DNA of 64,000 nt from the NCBI RefSeq assembly GCF_900100625.1, contig NZ_FMTY01000003.1, positions 69,424-133,423 on the forward strand. Reading direction: 5' to 3'. The DNA comes from Flavobacterium saliperosum. GTDB taxonomy: Bacteria > Bacteroidota > Bacteroidia > Flavobacteriales > Flavobacteriaceae. Numbering within the stretch: the stretch's first letter is position 1; each line of letters begins with the position of its first letter. Below, one piece after another: positions 47,375 to 57,594 of the stretch. The position numbers were made by a program, and so were the translations under genes. The notes below the pieces were generated by a model. That model did no database searches. It was not told the origin of the DNA and was given only the letters and a program-made list of their open reading frames with translations.

Positions 47375-48169
47375 ATGAAGAGAGGTTTTTTTCTTTTACT
47401 GTTAATAATTGGATTTTCAGCTGTTTCCTGTATTCCCAACAAGGATTTGATATACCTTCAGAATGCAAAACAGGACAGTCTGTCGGTAGCGGTAAATCCG
47501 GTAGTTAATAAGCCTTACAGAGTTCAGGTTAATGATATCTTGAGTGTAAAAATAAAAGCGCTGGATCAAAAATTAGTAGAGATGTTCAATCCATCTGAAG
47601 CTCAAGGGATTCAGGCGCAGTCAGAACAAGGGCTTTATTTTAATGGTTTCAGTGTCGACGATCACGGGAACATAAGAGTGCCGGTTTTGGGAGAAATCAA
47701 TGTCTTGGGTTATACGCTGGAGGAAGTCAGACAGGAAATTGAAAAACGGCTGTTGGAGGACTATTTTAAAAAAGAGGCCAATATTTTCGTTACCGTAAAA
47801 CTGGCCGGATTGCGATATACCGTAAATGGTGAGATTGGAAGCCCGGGAACCAAGATATTGTTTCAGGACAAAGCCACCATCATGGAAGCGATTGCCAATT
47901 CGGGAGATATTACCATGACCGGAAACCGTAAAGAAGTGACCATCATCCGCCAATATCCGCACGGTACCGAAATGCACACCATTAATCTTACCGACGGGAA
48001 AGCCATGCAGTCCCCTTATTACTATATTCAGCCGAACGATTATATCTATATTAAGCCTTTAAAGCAAAAATCATGGGGAACGGGAACAACCGGAACACAG
48101 TCGGTGGCGACTATCATAACAGCGTTGTCATTGGTTACCACCACATTTTTATTGCTTAAAAATCTATAA
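47375..48169 (+). CDS. Polysaccharide export outer-membrane lipoprotein (Wza-like)
   Basis: 264 residues from ATG at 47375. Lipobox FSAVSC gives a lipoprotein with mature Cys at about residue 19. Poly_export domain (YRVQVNDILSVKIK, ...DHGNIRVPVLGEINVLGYTLEEV) and an SLBB-type segment (VKLAGLRYTVNGEIGSPGTKI, YYYIQPNDYIYIKPLKQ) follow. A C-terminal TM helix (IITALSLVTTTFLLL) ends the chain. Forms the outer-membrane part of the capsule/EPS exporter with the Wzc-type kinase that starts 9 nt later. Confidence 0.93.
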   Translation: MKRGFFLLLLIIGFSAVSCIPNKDLIYLQNAKQDSLSVAVNPVVNKPYRVQVNDILSVKIKALDQKLVEMFNPSEAQGIQAQSEQGLYFNGFSVDDHGNIRVPVLGEINVLGYTLEEVRQEIEKRLLEDYFKKEANIFVTVKLAGLRYTVNGEIGSPGTKILFQDKATIMEAIANSGDITMTGNRKEVTIIRQYPHGTEMHTINLTDGKAMQSPYYYIQPNDYIYIKPLKQKSWGTGTTGTQSVATIITALSLVTTTFLLLKNL

Positions 48170-48178
48170 ACGAATTCT

Positions 48179-50632
48179 ATGTTAGATATCAAAGATTTTT
48201 CCTTTTCAGAAAATCAGAACAGTTTCGACTTTAAGGGTTTTTTCGTAAAGATTCTAAGTTATTGGAAATGGTTTCTGGTTTCGTTAATCATAACCTTTAC
48301 CATTGCTTACCAGGTCAATATCCGTAAAGAGAAAATTTACGGTATGGACGCATCCATTGTGGTTAAAGACGAAAACAATCCGTTTTTTACTTCGAACACC
48401 AGTTTGGTTTTTAACTGGGGAGGGACATCAGATAAGGTGCAAACCATAATTACCGCTCTTAAATCCAGATCACACAACGAACAGGTGGTTGAAAAACTGA
48501 ATTATTACATCGACTATCTCAAGCAGGGGAAATACAATTTGACTGATGCTTATGGTGATGTTCCTTTTTATGTTCAGATTGATAAAACCCGGGAACAGCT
48601 GGCTGGCATTCCTGTACAGATTAAGTTCTTGAATGATACGGAGTACCAGATCAGTGTTAATTTTGAAGGAACATCAGTTGGTACGTATTTGTATGCTGCC
48701 AATACCACCGACACTGCAAATGTTCAAAGCGGGACTTTCACAAAGAAATACAAAGTAGGAGAAACGGTTGATTTACCATTTTTAAATTTCAAACTGTTTA
48801 TCCTTCCCGATGCCGGAATGTATAAAGGGAATGAATACTATATCCGTTTTAATAGTTTTGACGGTACGGTAGCGCGATATAAAGGAATTAATGTGGATGC
48901 CGATGCCAAAGCCGGATCGATTATCCGTTTGGATTTACAGGGAACCAATAAAAAACGACTTGTTGATTATTTGAATGCAACGGTTCAGGTTCTTAAGAAA
49001 AAACAACTGGACAGTAAAAACCTGTTTGCCATTAACACCATTGCCTTTATTGACAGTACATTGCTGGCTATGGAAGGGCAGTTAAAGGATACGGAAAAGG
49101 AACTGAAAGATTTCCGAAAAGACAAGAATGTATTCGAATTAGAGGGCGGAGGGGAAAAGCTGACGGAACGCCTCACCAATTTTGATGTGGAAAGAGATGC
49201 GGTTCTAAGAAAAATAGCATATTATAATTCATTAAATGCTTATTTGAGAGGGAGTAATGATTATTCTAAACTTCCTGCGCCTGCAGTAGCCGGTATAGAC
49301 GATCCAAACGTACTTGGAAACGTTTCCAAATTGATTTTGCTTTCCACTGAGCGTTCCCAAATGTCTTATTCCGTGAAAAGCGAAAAGATTTTTAAGGAAT
49401 TTGATAAAGAAATGGACGCAATTAAGCGCGTTCTTTTGGAAAACATCAGTACGGCCAAAGCGGCTTTGCAATACGATTTGGCTCTGGTTAACCGCAACAT
49501 CGGTGAGGTGGAGAGTACGGTTAAAAAATTGCCGGAGGAACAACAGGAATTGCTGAAAATTACCCGAAAATACGATTTAAGCGACAATATTTACAATACC
49601 TTCCTTCAAAAACGAAGTGAGGCCGATATTGTTAAAGCGGCCAACGTGTCGGATATTGAGTTTATCGATACGGCTAAGGATACCGGTGGCGGTTTGCTTG
49701 GACCAAAAACCAGTGTGAACTATATTTTGGCCTTGTTGCTTGGAATGCTGATTCCTTTGGTAATTGTATTTGTAATTACGATTCTGGATAATAGCATTCA
49801 CAATACGGATGATATTGAAAAGTTAACTAAAATCCCTATTATTGGAGTAGTCGGGAAGAAAAACACCACCAATAACCTTTCTGTTTTTGAGAAACCGAAA
49901 TCACCTTTGGCAGAATCTTTCAGGGCGATTCGTTCTTCCTTACAGTATTTGTATAAAAAACAGAAGGGTGACGGTACCAAAATATTGATGCTGACGTCGT
50001 CGGTCGGCGGAGAAGGAAAAACCTTCTGTTCGATTAATATGGCTACGGTATTTGCGTTGAGTGAAAAGAAAACCGTAATCGTGGGATTGGACTTGCGTAA
50101 ACCGCGAATTTTTGGAGATTTCAGTATTGAAAATAATATCGGAGCGGTTAATTATCTGATCGGACAAAAATCATTGAAAGAGATTATTCAGAGTACGCAT
50201 ATTCCTCATCTAGACGTGATTACTTCCGGACCTATTCCTCCAAATCCTTCCGAATTGATTCTTGGGGATTCGATGCGTGAAATGATTGAGGAGTTAAGGG
50301 AATTATACGAATACATTATCTTAGATACACCTCCGGTAGGATTAGTGGCCGATGCTTTGGAGCTGGCTCAGTATTGTGATGCCACATTGTATGTAACCCG
50401 ACAGAATTTTACCAAGAAAGGAATGTTGTCCATTGTTAATGAAAAACACAAACGGGGCGAATTGCATAATATCAGTATTGTACTAAACGATTTTGAAAGC
50501 AGGGCCAAATACGGCTATGGTTACGGCTATGGTTACGGCTATGGTTACGGTGCATACGGAAGCGGTTATCTTGAAGTGGAAAAACCAAAAACGTTCCTTG
50601 AAAAAGTCAAATCAAGGTGGTTTAAAAAATAG
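48179..50632 (+). CDS. wzc: Wzc-type polysaccharide co-polymerase/tyrosine kinase (BY-kinase)
   Basis: 817 residues. Wzz domain with TM1 near 24-45 and TM2 near 513-535, a long periplasmic coiled region between, then a cytoplasmic kinase with Walker A SSVGGEGKTF (about 607-616), Walker A' GLDLRKPR and Walker B ILDTPP. The tail from residue 778 is a tyrosine cluster (nine Y in about 20 residues) that the kinase phosphorylates on itself in the family. Phosphorylation cycling controls chain length and export. A 12-bp repeat encodes the tail. Confidence 0.95.
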   Translation: MLDIKDFSFSENQNSFDFKGFFVKILSYWKWFLVSLIITFTIAYQVNIRKEKIYGMDASIVVKDENNPFFTSNTSLVFNWGGTSDKVQTIITALKSRSHNEQVVEKLNYYIDYLKQGKYNLTDAYGDVPFYVQIDKTREQLAGIPVQIKFLNDTEYQISVNFEGTSVGTYLYAANTTDTANVQSGTFTKKYKVGETVDLPFLNFKLFILPDAGMYKGNEYYIRFNSFDGTVARYKGINVDADAKAGSIIRLDLQGTNKKRLVDYLNATVQVLKKKQLDSKNLFAINTIAFIDSTLLAMEGQLKDTEKELKDFRKDKNVFELEGGGEKLTERLTNFDVERDAVLRKIAYYNSLNAYLRGSNDYSKLPAPAVAGIDDPNVLGNVSKLILLSTERSQMSYSVKSEKIFKEFDKEMDAIKRVLLENISTAKAALQYDLALVNRNIGEVESTVKKLPEEQQELLKITRKYDLSDNIYNTFLQKRSEADIVKAANVSDIEFIDTAKDTGGGLLGPKTSVNYILALLLGMLIPLVIVFVITILDNSIHNTDDIEKLTKIPIIGVVGKKNTTNNLSVFEKPKSPLAESFRAIRSSLQYLYKKQKGDGTKILMLTSSVGGEGKTFCSINMATVFALSEKKTVIVGLDLRKPRIFGDFSIENNIGAVNYLIGQKSLKEIIQSTHIPHLDVITSGPIPPNPSELILGDSMREMIEELRELYEYIILDTPPVGLVADALELAQYCDATLYVTRQNFTKKGMLSIVNEKHKRGELHNISIVLNDFESRAKYGYGYGYGYGYGYGAYGSGYLEVEKPKTFLEKVKSRWFKK
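50510..50545 (+). repeat. Three copies of a 12-bp repeat encoding the Wzc tyrosine tail
   Basis: TACGGCTATGGT is repeated three times exactly (Y-G-Y-G per unit), then half a unit. It encodes part of the tyrosine-rich C-terminus and could expand or shrink in frame by slippage. Confidence 0.85.
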
Positions 50633-50696
50633 TATTGTTTTACCAAAACGGTAATTTCATGTTTTTTTTCAAGTAAAGCGATTTGTGAAATTAGCG

Positions 50697-50704
50697 TATC
50701 TTTG
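50697..50704 (+). promoter_or_regulatory. Putative -7 box upstream of the epimerase
   Basis: TATCTTTG, full match, 17 nt before the ATG at 50722. The -33 is not convincing. It would give a second start within the locus. Confidence 0.5.
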
Positions 50705-50721
50705 TACTCAAATTATATAAA

Positions 50722-51702
50722 ATGCCTGTGACTAATACTACTGTTCTTATTACTGGAGGTGCCGGATTTATAGGGTCCAATTTATGTGAGTATTTTCTGG
50801 AAAGGAAGTATGGGGTAGTGTGTCTGGATAATTTTTCAACCGGATTTCGTCATAATATAGAGCATTTGTTTTCCAATCCTGATTTTCAGCTTATTGAAGG
50901 GGATGTCAGGGATTATGCTATTTGTCAAAAAGCGTTGGACGGGGTGGATTATGTTTTGCATCAGGCGGCTTTGGGATCGGTACCGCGTTCCATTCAGGAT
51001 CCTATTACTTCCAATGAAGTGAATGTTTCCGGATTTTTGAACATGCTTCATGCTTCTAAGGAAGCCGGAGTCAAACGATTTGTCTATGCGGCGAGTTCTT
51101 CCACTTACGGTGATTCCGAAAGTTTACCGAAAGTTGAGGATACCATCGGGAAACCCCTTTCCCCTTATGCAATAACCAAATACGTGAATGAATTGTATGC
51201 GGATGTGTTCAGTAAAACCTACGGGATGGAAACCATCGGATTGCGGTATTTCAACGTTTTCGGGCGCAAACAAAATCCGAACGGAGCCTATGCTGCCGTA
51301 ATCCCTAAGTTTGTGATGCAACTGATGCAGCATGAAAGTCCGGTTATTAACGGAGACGGTAATTATTCCCGTGATTTTACGTATATCGATAATGTACTTC
51401 AGATGAATGAACTGGCGTTAACCACTCAAAATCCGAAAGCGATTAATACCGTGTACAATACCGCTTTTGGAGACAGAACCACATTAAACGATTTGATTCA
51501 TTATCTGAAAGAATACCTGTCGGAGTTTGATTCGGAAATTAAGAATGTTCAGGTAGTTCACGGCCCGAATCGTATGGGGGATATTCCGCATTCGCTGGCG
51601 AGCATTGAAAAAGCCAAAGAACTATTGGAGTATAGTCCGCAGTTTTCCATTACGCAAGGGCTGAAAGAAGCGGTGAAATGGTATTGGGAGCATTTGAAGT
51701 AA
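50722..51702 (+). CDS. UDP-GlcNAc/GlcNAcA 4-epimerase (WbpP/TviC-like)
   Basis: 326 residues of extended SDR: GGAGFIGSNL, SSSTYG, YAITKYVNE (catalytic Y-x3-K), and a family-specific LHQAALGSVPRSIQDP. This signature is typical of the 4-epimerases that make UDP-GalNAc or UDP-GalNAcA in Vi and B-band LPS pathways. Substrate inferred by context with the dehydrogenase at 53187. Confidence 0.85.
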   Translation: MPVTNTTVLITGGAGFIGSNLCEYFLERKYGVVCLDNFSTGFRHNIEHLFSNPDFQLIEGDVRDYAICQKALDGVDYVLHQAALGSVPRSIQDPITSNEVNVSGFLNMLHASKEAGVKRFVYAASSSTYGDSESLPKVEDTIGKPLSPYAITKYVNELYADVFSKTYGMETIGLRYFNVFGRKQNPNGAYAAVIPKFVMQLMQHESPVINGDGNYSRDFTYIDNVLQMNELALTTQNPKAINTVYNTAFGDRTTLNDLIHYLKEYLSEFDSEIKNVQVVHGPNRMGDIPHSLASIEKAKELLEYSPQFSITQGLKEAVKWYWEHLK

Positions 51703-51777
51703 ACCGAATCGAAATCACGGTTTAAACAGGATTAGAAGTTAAAAGTAAGAAGTAGAACCATTTGGTGAAAATATAAA

Positions 51778-53169
51778 ATGGAAATAAAAAGGATTTGTTG
51801 TATCGGAGCAGGATATGTTGGGGGGCCTACAATGGCTGTTATTGCCCAGAAATGCCCGCATATTAAAGTAACGGTTGTCGATTTGAACGAAAAGCGAATT
51901 GCCGCCTGGAATGATGTGAATACCGACAATATTCCGGTATACGAACCGGGGTTAAGTGATGTTGTTGCGGCAGCCCGCGGAAGAAACCTGTTTTTCTCAA
52001 CGGAAGTGGATAAAGCCATTGCGGAAGCGGATATGATTTTTATCTCCGTAAACACGCCAACAAAAACCTATGGCGTAGGGAAAGGTATGGCCGCCGATTT
52101 GAAATATATCGAGTTGTGTGCCCGTCAGATTGCCCGCGTGGCAAAAACCGATAAGATAGTTGTAGAGAAATCAACCTTGCCGGTGCGAACCGCCAGTGCC
52201 ATCAAAGATATTTTGGACCATACCGGTAACGGTGTGCAGTTTCAGATTCTTTCGAATCCCGAATTTTTAGCGGAAGGAACCGCCGTACAAGATTTGTTTG
52301 CACCCGATCGTGTTTTGATTGGTGGCGACACCACACCGGAAGGTCAGAAAGCCATTCAGGCTTTGGTCGATATTTACGCAAATTGGGTTCCGAAAGACCG
52401 CATTCTGACTACCAACGTTTGGTCTTCCGAATTGTCGAAATTAACCGCCAATGCTTTTTTGGCACAACGTGTTTCATCCATCAATGCGATGAGCGAATTG
52501 TGTGAAAAAACGGGAGCCGACGTGAATGAAGTGGCCCGAGCGATTGGAATGGACAGCCGTATCGGCCCTAAGTTTTTAAAATCTTCGGTTGGTTTCGGAG
52601 GTTCTTGTTTCCAAAAAGACATACTGAATCTGGTTTACATTGCCAAATCATACGGTTTGAACGAAGTTGCCGATTATTGGGAACAGGTTATCATCATGAA
52701 CGATCACCAGAAGCGTCGTTTTGCGAAAAACATCATCAGTACCTTATACAACACTGTGTCCGGAAAGAAAATCACCTTTTTGGGTTGGGCTTTCAAAAAA
52801 GACACCAACGATACCCGTGAATCGGCAGCGATTTATGTGGCAGACGATTTGTTGAGCGAACAGGCACATCTTTCTGTTTACGATCCAAAAGTGACTGAAG
52901 AGCAGATTCTTGCGGATTTGAATTACCTGGATACCCGTTCCGAAACGGAAAATACAAAAGGAATAATTGTTGAAAACAATCCATACGCCGCCTGTGAAGG
53001 AGCACATGCGATTGCGGTTTTAACCGAATGGGATGAATTTAAGGAATACGACTGGCAAAAGATTTACGACAGTATGCTGAAACCGGCGTTTGTTTTTGAT
53101 GGCAGAAATTTATTGGATAAAAAAGCATTAGAGAAAATAGGATTTGTTTATCAATCCATCGGTTCTTAA
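51778..53169 (+). CDS. ugd: UDP-glucose 6-dehydrogenase (eukaryotic-type)
   Basis: 463 residues. Rossmann start [31 protein letters not shown]; catalytic C277 in [24 protein letters not shown]. The long form with GGPT and KCP resembles animal/Bacteroidota UGDH. Oxidises UDP-glucose to UDP-glucuronate using two NAD+. Feeds glucuronic acid into the polysaccharide. Confidence 0.93.
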   Translation: MEIKRICCIGAGYVGGPTMAVIAQKCPHIKVTVVDLNEKRIAAWNDVNTDNIPVYEPGLSDVVAAARGRNLFFSTEVDKAIAEADMIFISVNTPTKTYGVGKGMAADLKYIELCARQIARVAKTDKIVVEKSTLPVRTASAIKDILDHTGNGVQFQILSNPEFLAEGTAVQDLFAPDRVLIGGDTTPEGQKAIQALVDIYANWVPKDRILTTNVWSSELSKLTANAFLAQRVSSINAMSELCEKTGADVNEVARAIGMDSRIGPKFLKSSVGFGGSCFQKDILNLVYIAKSYGLNEVADYWEQVIIMNDHQKRRFAKNIISTLYNTVSGKKITFLGWAFKKDTNDTRESAAIYVADDLLSEQAHLSVYDPKVTEEQILADLNYLDTRSETENTKGIIVENNPYAACEGAHAIAVLTEWDEFKEYDWQKIYDSMLKPAFVFDGRNLLDKKALEKIGFVYQSIGS

Positions 53170-53186
53170 GCATACAAACTAAAACT

Positions 53187-54464
53187 ATGAGTATAAAAAT
53201 AGCCGTTATCGGATTGGGTTATGTAGGTTTGCCTTTGGCACGACTGTTTGCCACAAAATATCCAGTAGTCGGGTTTGATATTAATACGAACCGAATTGCT
53301 GAATTGAATCATGGCATAGATGCCACTCTGGAAGTGGATAATGAAGTGTTGAAAGCGGTTTTGGTTGAAAAGACGTCTAACGCCAACGGACTTTACTGTT
53401 CTGCTGCTTTGGAAGATATCGCCGACTGCAATTATTACATCGTAACCGTTCCCACTCCGGTGGATAAAAACAACCGACCGGATCTGACACCGTTATACAA
53501 ATCGAGTGAAACGGTTGGAAAAGTCTTGAAAAAAGGAGATACCGTTATTTACGAATCTACCGTTTATCCAGGGGTTACCGAAGAAGAATGTATTCCGGTT
53601 CTGGAAAAAATCTCCGGACTGAAATTCAATGTGGATTTCTTTGCCGGCTATTCCCCTGAGCGCATCAACCCGGGCGATAAAGAGCATACGGTGGAAAAAA
53701 TATTAAAAGTAACTTCAGGCTCCACTCCGGAAATCGGACAAAAAGTGGATGCATTATATAAAAGCGTGATTACAGCAGGAACGCATCTGGCACCTAGCAT
53801 AAAAGTGGCTGAAGCGGCCAAAGTAATCGAGAATTCCCAACGCGATATCAATATTGCCTTTGTGAACGAATTGGCTAAGATTTTCAATATTCTGGATATT
53901 GATACCCATGCTGTTTTGGAAGCCGCCGGTACCAAATGGAATTTCCTTCCGTTCAAACCGGGATTGGTTGGTGGACACTGCATCGGTGTGGATCCGTATT
54001 ATCTGGCACAAAAAGCACAGGAACACGGTTATCATCCTGAAATCATATTGGCCGGACGTCGTTTGAACGACAGCATGGGCGATTATGTGGCTTCCCAGGT
54101 GGTGAAACTGATGATTAAAAAAAGCATCAAAGTGAACGGTTCCAAAATCTTAATGTTAGGTTTTACGTTTAAGGAAAATTGCCCGGATGTGCGCAATACC
54201 AAAATCATTGATGTGGTTACCGCGCTTAAAGATTACGAAACGGATGTTACGGTTTATGATCCTTGGGCCAATCCTGATGAGGTGATGCACGAATACGGAC
54301 TAACCACAACCAATGTATTGCCAACAGATAAGTTTGACGCGATTATTTTAGGCGTAGCTCATAAAGAGTTCCTGAACATGGATTTCGGTTCACTGCAAAA
54401 AGAGAACAGTTTACTGTATGACGTGAAAGGCATTTTAGGAGCTACCGCAGACGGGAAGTTATAA
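53187..54464 (+). CDS. UDP-HexNAc 6-dehydrogenase (WbpO/TviB-like)
   Basis: 425 residues. [48 protein letters not shown]; catalytic C265 in [13 protein letters not shown]. This is the WbpO/TviB subgroup ([17 protein letters not shown]), making UDP-N-acetyl-galactosaminuronate or the gluco-isomer. Distinct from the UGDH 17 nt upstream, so the locus has two uronic-acid dehydrogenases. Confidence 0.92.
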   Translation: MSIKIAVIGLGYVGLPLARLFATKYPVVGFDINTNRIAELNHGIDATLEVDNEVLKAVLVEKTSNANGLYCSAALEDIADCNYYIVTVPTPVDKNNRPDLTPLYKSSETVGKVLKKGDTVIYESTVYPGVTEEECIPVLEKISGLKFNVDFFAGYSPERINPGDKEHTVEKILKVTSGSTPEIGQKVDALYKSVITAGTHLAPSIKVAEAAKVIENSQRDINIAFVNELAKIFNILDIDTHAVLEAAGTKWNFLPFKPGLVGGHCIGVDPYYLAQKAQEHGYHPEIILAGRRLNDSMGDYVASQVVKLMIKKSIKVNGSKILMLGFTFKENCPDVRNTKIIDVVTALKDYETDVTVYDPWANPDEVMHEYGLTTTNVLPTDKFDAIILGVAHKEFLNMDFGSLQKENSLLYDVKGILGATADGKL

Positions 54465-54497
54465 TTTTCGTAGTATCAGAGAATAAAAACTGAATTT

Positions 54498-55742
54498 ATG
54501 GGTAAAAAGATTTTGGTTTTAGGCGTCGCGCAAAACAATTTTTTGTCTTTTTTATACGGAGCCTTAAAAACGGTTTATCCTGATTTCACGATAACAGTTC
54601 CGTCTTACAGGGAAGTTAAAGAGCATGTGGCGGTATCCGACTGGATGTATGACAATACCGGACTGAAAAAAAAAACAACACCATTTTACTATTGTAAAGC
54701 TGCAATCGTACTGATGTTCTCCAAACACCATTACGGGGCATTTTTTTTCATGCTTTTTTTTGAAAAAAAGGTGTCCAAAGCACTGCATTTTTTGATTGAG
54801 AGTGTAAAAGAAAAAGCCTTCTTTTTGCAGAATGATAATTTTGCGAACATCGATACGTTTCATTTTCATTACATGCAGTACAGTTATCTTAGGGAATTGT
54901 TTTTGGTCCCCGAAGGAAAAAAAATTGTCTGCTCGTTTTGGGGCTCTGATTTGATGCGAACTTCCGATACGTTTAACCATTATTTCGTTAAGAAGGCACT
55001 CCACCGAGCGGATGTTATTACCTGCCAGTCCACAGAAATGCGTGAGATCATTTTATCCAAATTCGGCAGAACGCTTTACGATAAAATTCAAATAAACAAT
55101 TTCCCCATTGACGAATCGGTTTTTAACGGGATTGATACTTTTTTAATATCCGATGAGTCCGTTGTAAATTTCAAAAAGGACTATGGTTTCTCATCCACTA
55201 AACTTAATGTGGCCATAGGACATAACGGCAACCCGCAAAACAATCATCTGAAATGCATTGCGGCCCTTCGTTCTTTTCCTCATAAAGAAAAACTTCATCT
55301 GATTGTTAACCTTTGTTATGCTTTACCTCAAGACCAATACGACTCGTATAAAGAGCAACTGCATACCGCTTTTAAGGAAACGGGGATTGACTATGTCATA
55401 ATCGAGAAATTTTTTACCGGCGATGAGTTGGTTTTCTCAAGACTTGCCACCGACGTTTTCATTCACGTACCGGTTTCCGACGCGTTAAGCGCAACACTTA
55501 CCGAAATGATGTATGCCGGTAGTATTGCCATCACCGGAGGCTGGTTGCCTTACAATACCCTGCGACAGTTGGGTCTTTATTATCATGACATCAATGAGTT
55601 TGATCAGCTTTCCGGAAAACTGGAAGGGATTGTTGCCCATTTTGAGGATGAGAAGGCGCAGTGTAAAATCAACGCTTCTTTAATCCGGGATTATTTTTTC
55701 AGAAAACAGATTGTTGAAAAGTGGGCTAAAATCTTAAGTTAA
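54498..55742 (+). CDS. Glycosyltransferase, GT-B fold, probable TDP-Fuc4NAc-type/GT4-like
   Basis: 414 residues. No classical EX7E, but FWGSDLMRTS, NGNPQNNHLKCIAAL, FIHVPVSDALSATLTEMMYAGSIAITGGWLPY are donor- and acceptor-side segments of GT-B enzymes. N-terminus MGKKILVLGVAQNNFLSF. The sugar is unknown. The stop overlaps the next ATG by one base (TAATG). Confidence 0.75.
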   Translation: MGKKILVLGVAQNNFLSFLYGALKTVYPDFTITVPSYREVKEHVAVSDWMYDNTGLKKKTTPFYYCKAAIVLMFSKHHYGAFFFMLFFEKKVSKALHFLIESVKEKAFFLQNDNFANIDTFHFHYMQYSYLRELFLVPEGKKIVCSFWGSDLMRTSDTFNHYFVKKALHRADVITCQSTEMREIILSKFGRTLYDKIQINNFPIDESVFNGIDTFLISDESVVNFKKDYGFSSTKLNVAIGHNGNPQNNHLKCIAALRSFPHKEKLHLIVNLCYALPQDQYDSYKEQLHTAFKETGIDYVIIEKFFTGDELVFSRLATDVFIHVPVSDALSATLTEMMYAGSIAITGGWLPYNTLRQLGLYYHDINEFDQLSGKLEGIVAHFEDEKAQCKINASLIRDYFFRKQIVEKWAKILS

Positions 55743-57199
55743 TGTCGCAAGTTTTAAAAAGTAAAGTAAAAAGCAGTTTAATTTGGTCTTTCGCGGATCA
55801 GTTTGTAACGCAATTTATCTTTATTATTTTTAGTATTTATCTGGCGCGTATTTTAGCTCCTACTGCTTTCGGAATCATCGGATTGGTTACAGTTTTTACC
55901 AATTTTGCGGTGCTTTTTATTGACATGGGATTTGGTGCTGCCCTTGTTCAGAAAAAAGAGGCCGGTAACGATTACTTTTCCACCGTTTTTTGGTTTAACA
56001 TGATTGTTGGAGCGCTTCTTTATCTGCTGTTTTTTTTATTTGCGCCTTTGATCAGTACTTTTTATAATGAACCCGAACTGGTTTTGATTATCAGGGTGTT
56101 GTGTCTAACTTTTATAATAACTTCATTTACTGCCGTACAATCGAACCTCTTAGTTAAAGACCTGAATTTTAAACGGAAAGTCGTTTTTAATTGGATTGCC
56201 ACACTTTTCGGATACGGTGTTGCGTTCTATCTTACCTATTTTGGCTATGGTGTTTGGGCTATAGTTTGGATGACACTGAGCACTGCTTTTGTCAATTCCA
56301 TTCTCTACTGGTTTGGCGCATCGTGGAAACCGGATTTCATTTTTCATTGGAGCAAAATCAAAGAACTTTCTTCTTTCGGGTTTAATGTTTTGGGAGATAC
56401 TACCATTAATTACTGGTCACGAAACTATGATAATTTTATAATCGGAAAAGTATTGGGCAGTTCCGATCTTGGAATTTACGCCCGAGCCTATTCCCTGATG
56501 ATGCTTCCTTTAAGAAATATTACCTCTGTTTTTTCAAAAGTTTTGTTTCCCGCTTTTTCAAAAATTCAAAATGACATTCCGTTAATCCGAATGCAATATT
56601 TAAGAATCATTCAATACATCGCCTTAATCACGTTTCCGATGATGATTGGCATGTCTGTGGTTTCCAGAGAATTTGTGTTGTTGTTTTTTGGTGAAAAATG
56701 GTCTGAAATGATCCCGATATTGTCAATGTTAAGTGTATTGGGGGCGTTTCAGTCGCTCATATCGCTTAATGGATTGCTTTATAAATCGTTAGGGAAGGCC
56801 AATTTAGCTTTTAAAGTTTCGATCTGGGTAAACCTTATCTTAATCATTACATTTACTGTAGGTGTTCAATATGGGATTTTCGGACTCACACTGGGTTATT
56901 TAATCGTGGGTTCCCTTATTGCCATTCCGGTTTATTCCATTGCTATCAGTCTGATTGGTTTGAGTTTATTGGATGTCGTGAAAAAGCTTAAAAGCGTTAT
57001 TTTCGCAGTGATTGTTATGGCAGCCGCTATTTATTGCCTTCATTTCATTACAATCGAGTCTTTATTACTTTTGTTTATCGTGAAAGTAAGTATCGGAGTG
57101 ATTGTATATTTTTCAGCACTTTTCGCGGTCGATAAAAAACTTATTTATGAAACAGGCGCCATGATAACACCACTTTTCAAAAAGAAAAATAGACTGTAA
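55742..57199 (+). CDS. wzx: Wzx-type oligosaccharide flippase (MOP/PST family)
   Basis: 485 residues with about 12-14 TM helices: SLIWSFADQFVTQFIFIIFSI, YLARILAPTAFGIIGLV, and the GLTLGYLIVGSL region. Flips the lipid-linked repeat unit across the inner membrane. Starts TAATG on the previous stop. Followed by a 395-nt gap. Confidence 0.9.
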   Translation: MSQVLKSKVKSSLIWSFADQFVTQFIFIIFSIYLARILAPTAFGIIGLVTVFTNFAVLFIDMGFGAALVQKKEAGNDYFSTVFWFNMIVGALLYLLFFLFAPLISTFYNEPELVLIIRVLCLTFIITSFTAVQSNLLVKDLNFKRKVVFNWIATLFGYGVAFYLTYFGYGVWAIVWMTLSTAFVNSILYWFGASWKPDFIFHWSKIKELSSFGFNVLGDTTINYWSRNYDNFIIGKVLGSSDLGIYARAYSLMMLPLRNITSVFSKVLFPAFSKIQNDIPLIRMQYLRIIQYIALITFPMMIGMSVVSREFVLLFFGEKWSEMIPILSMLSVLGAFQSLISLNGLLYKSLGKANLAFKVSIWVNLILIITFTVGVQYGIFGLTLGYLIVGSLIAIPVYSIAISLIGLSLLDVVKKLKSVIFAVIVMAAAIYCLHFITIESLLLLFIVKVSIGVIVYFSALFAVDKKLIYETGAMITPLFKKKNRL

Positions 57200-57594
57200 T
57201 AGCATTGCTGAAATTGAAACCGGTTTTGTGCTACTATCTGAGTATAAAATATTTTCAATGTTTAATCGCGGTTTTTTTACAGTGATTTGAATCAGAAGAA
57301 TGCAAGCCGTCATTTCTAAAAATTAAGACCTGTCAAGTTTTTACAGATGAACTTAGTACGGAAAGTATAAAAAATCAGTTTTTTTGCCGGAATTACGAAT
57401 GGATTGCTGATTTTTGTTCTCATATAATTTTTGTGAATCGAAATGTAGCTGCGACAGTTTCATATGGGAAGGGATTTTAATCCCACCGATATAAAATATG
57501 CGCTGAATGTTTGCAATTGCTGAATGCTATTTGATGCATGATTCTTCCATTTACAGACACAATAGAAACGAATTAACTAAATTTAGAATACGAG
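57200..57594 (+). other. Non-coding gap inside the polysaccharide locus
   Basis: 395 nt between the flippase and the acyltransferase with no supported gene; small open frames (for example 57507-57737, in another frame of the next gene) have no family features. It contains a perfect inverted repeat GGGATTttAATCCC (57471-57484). A near-consensus TAATTTTTG (one base too long between TA and TTTG) lies at about 57424. It could be a promoter region or the remains of a lost gene. Confidence 0.55.
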
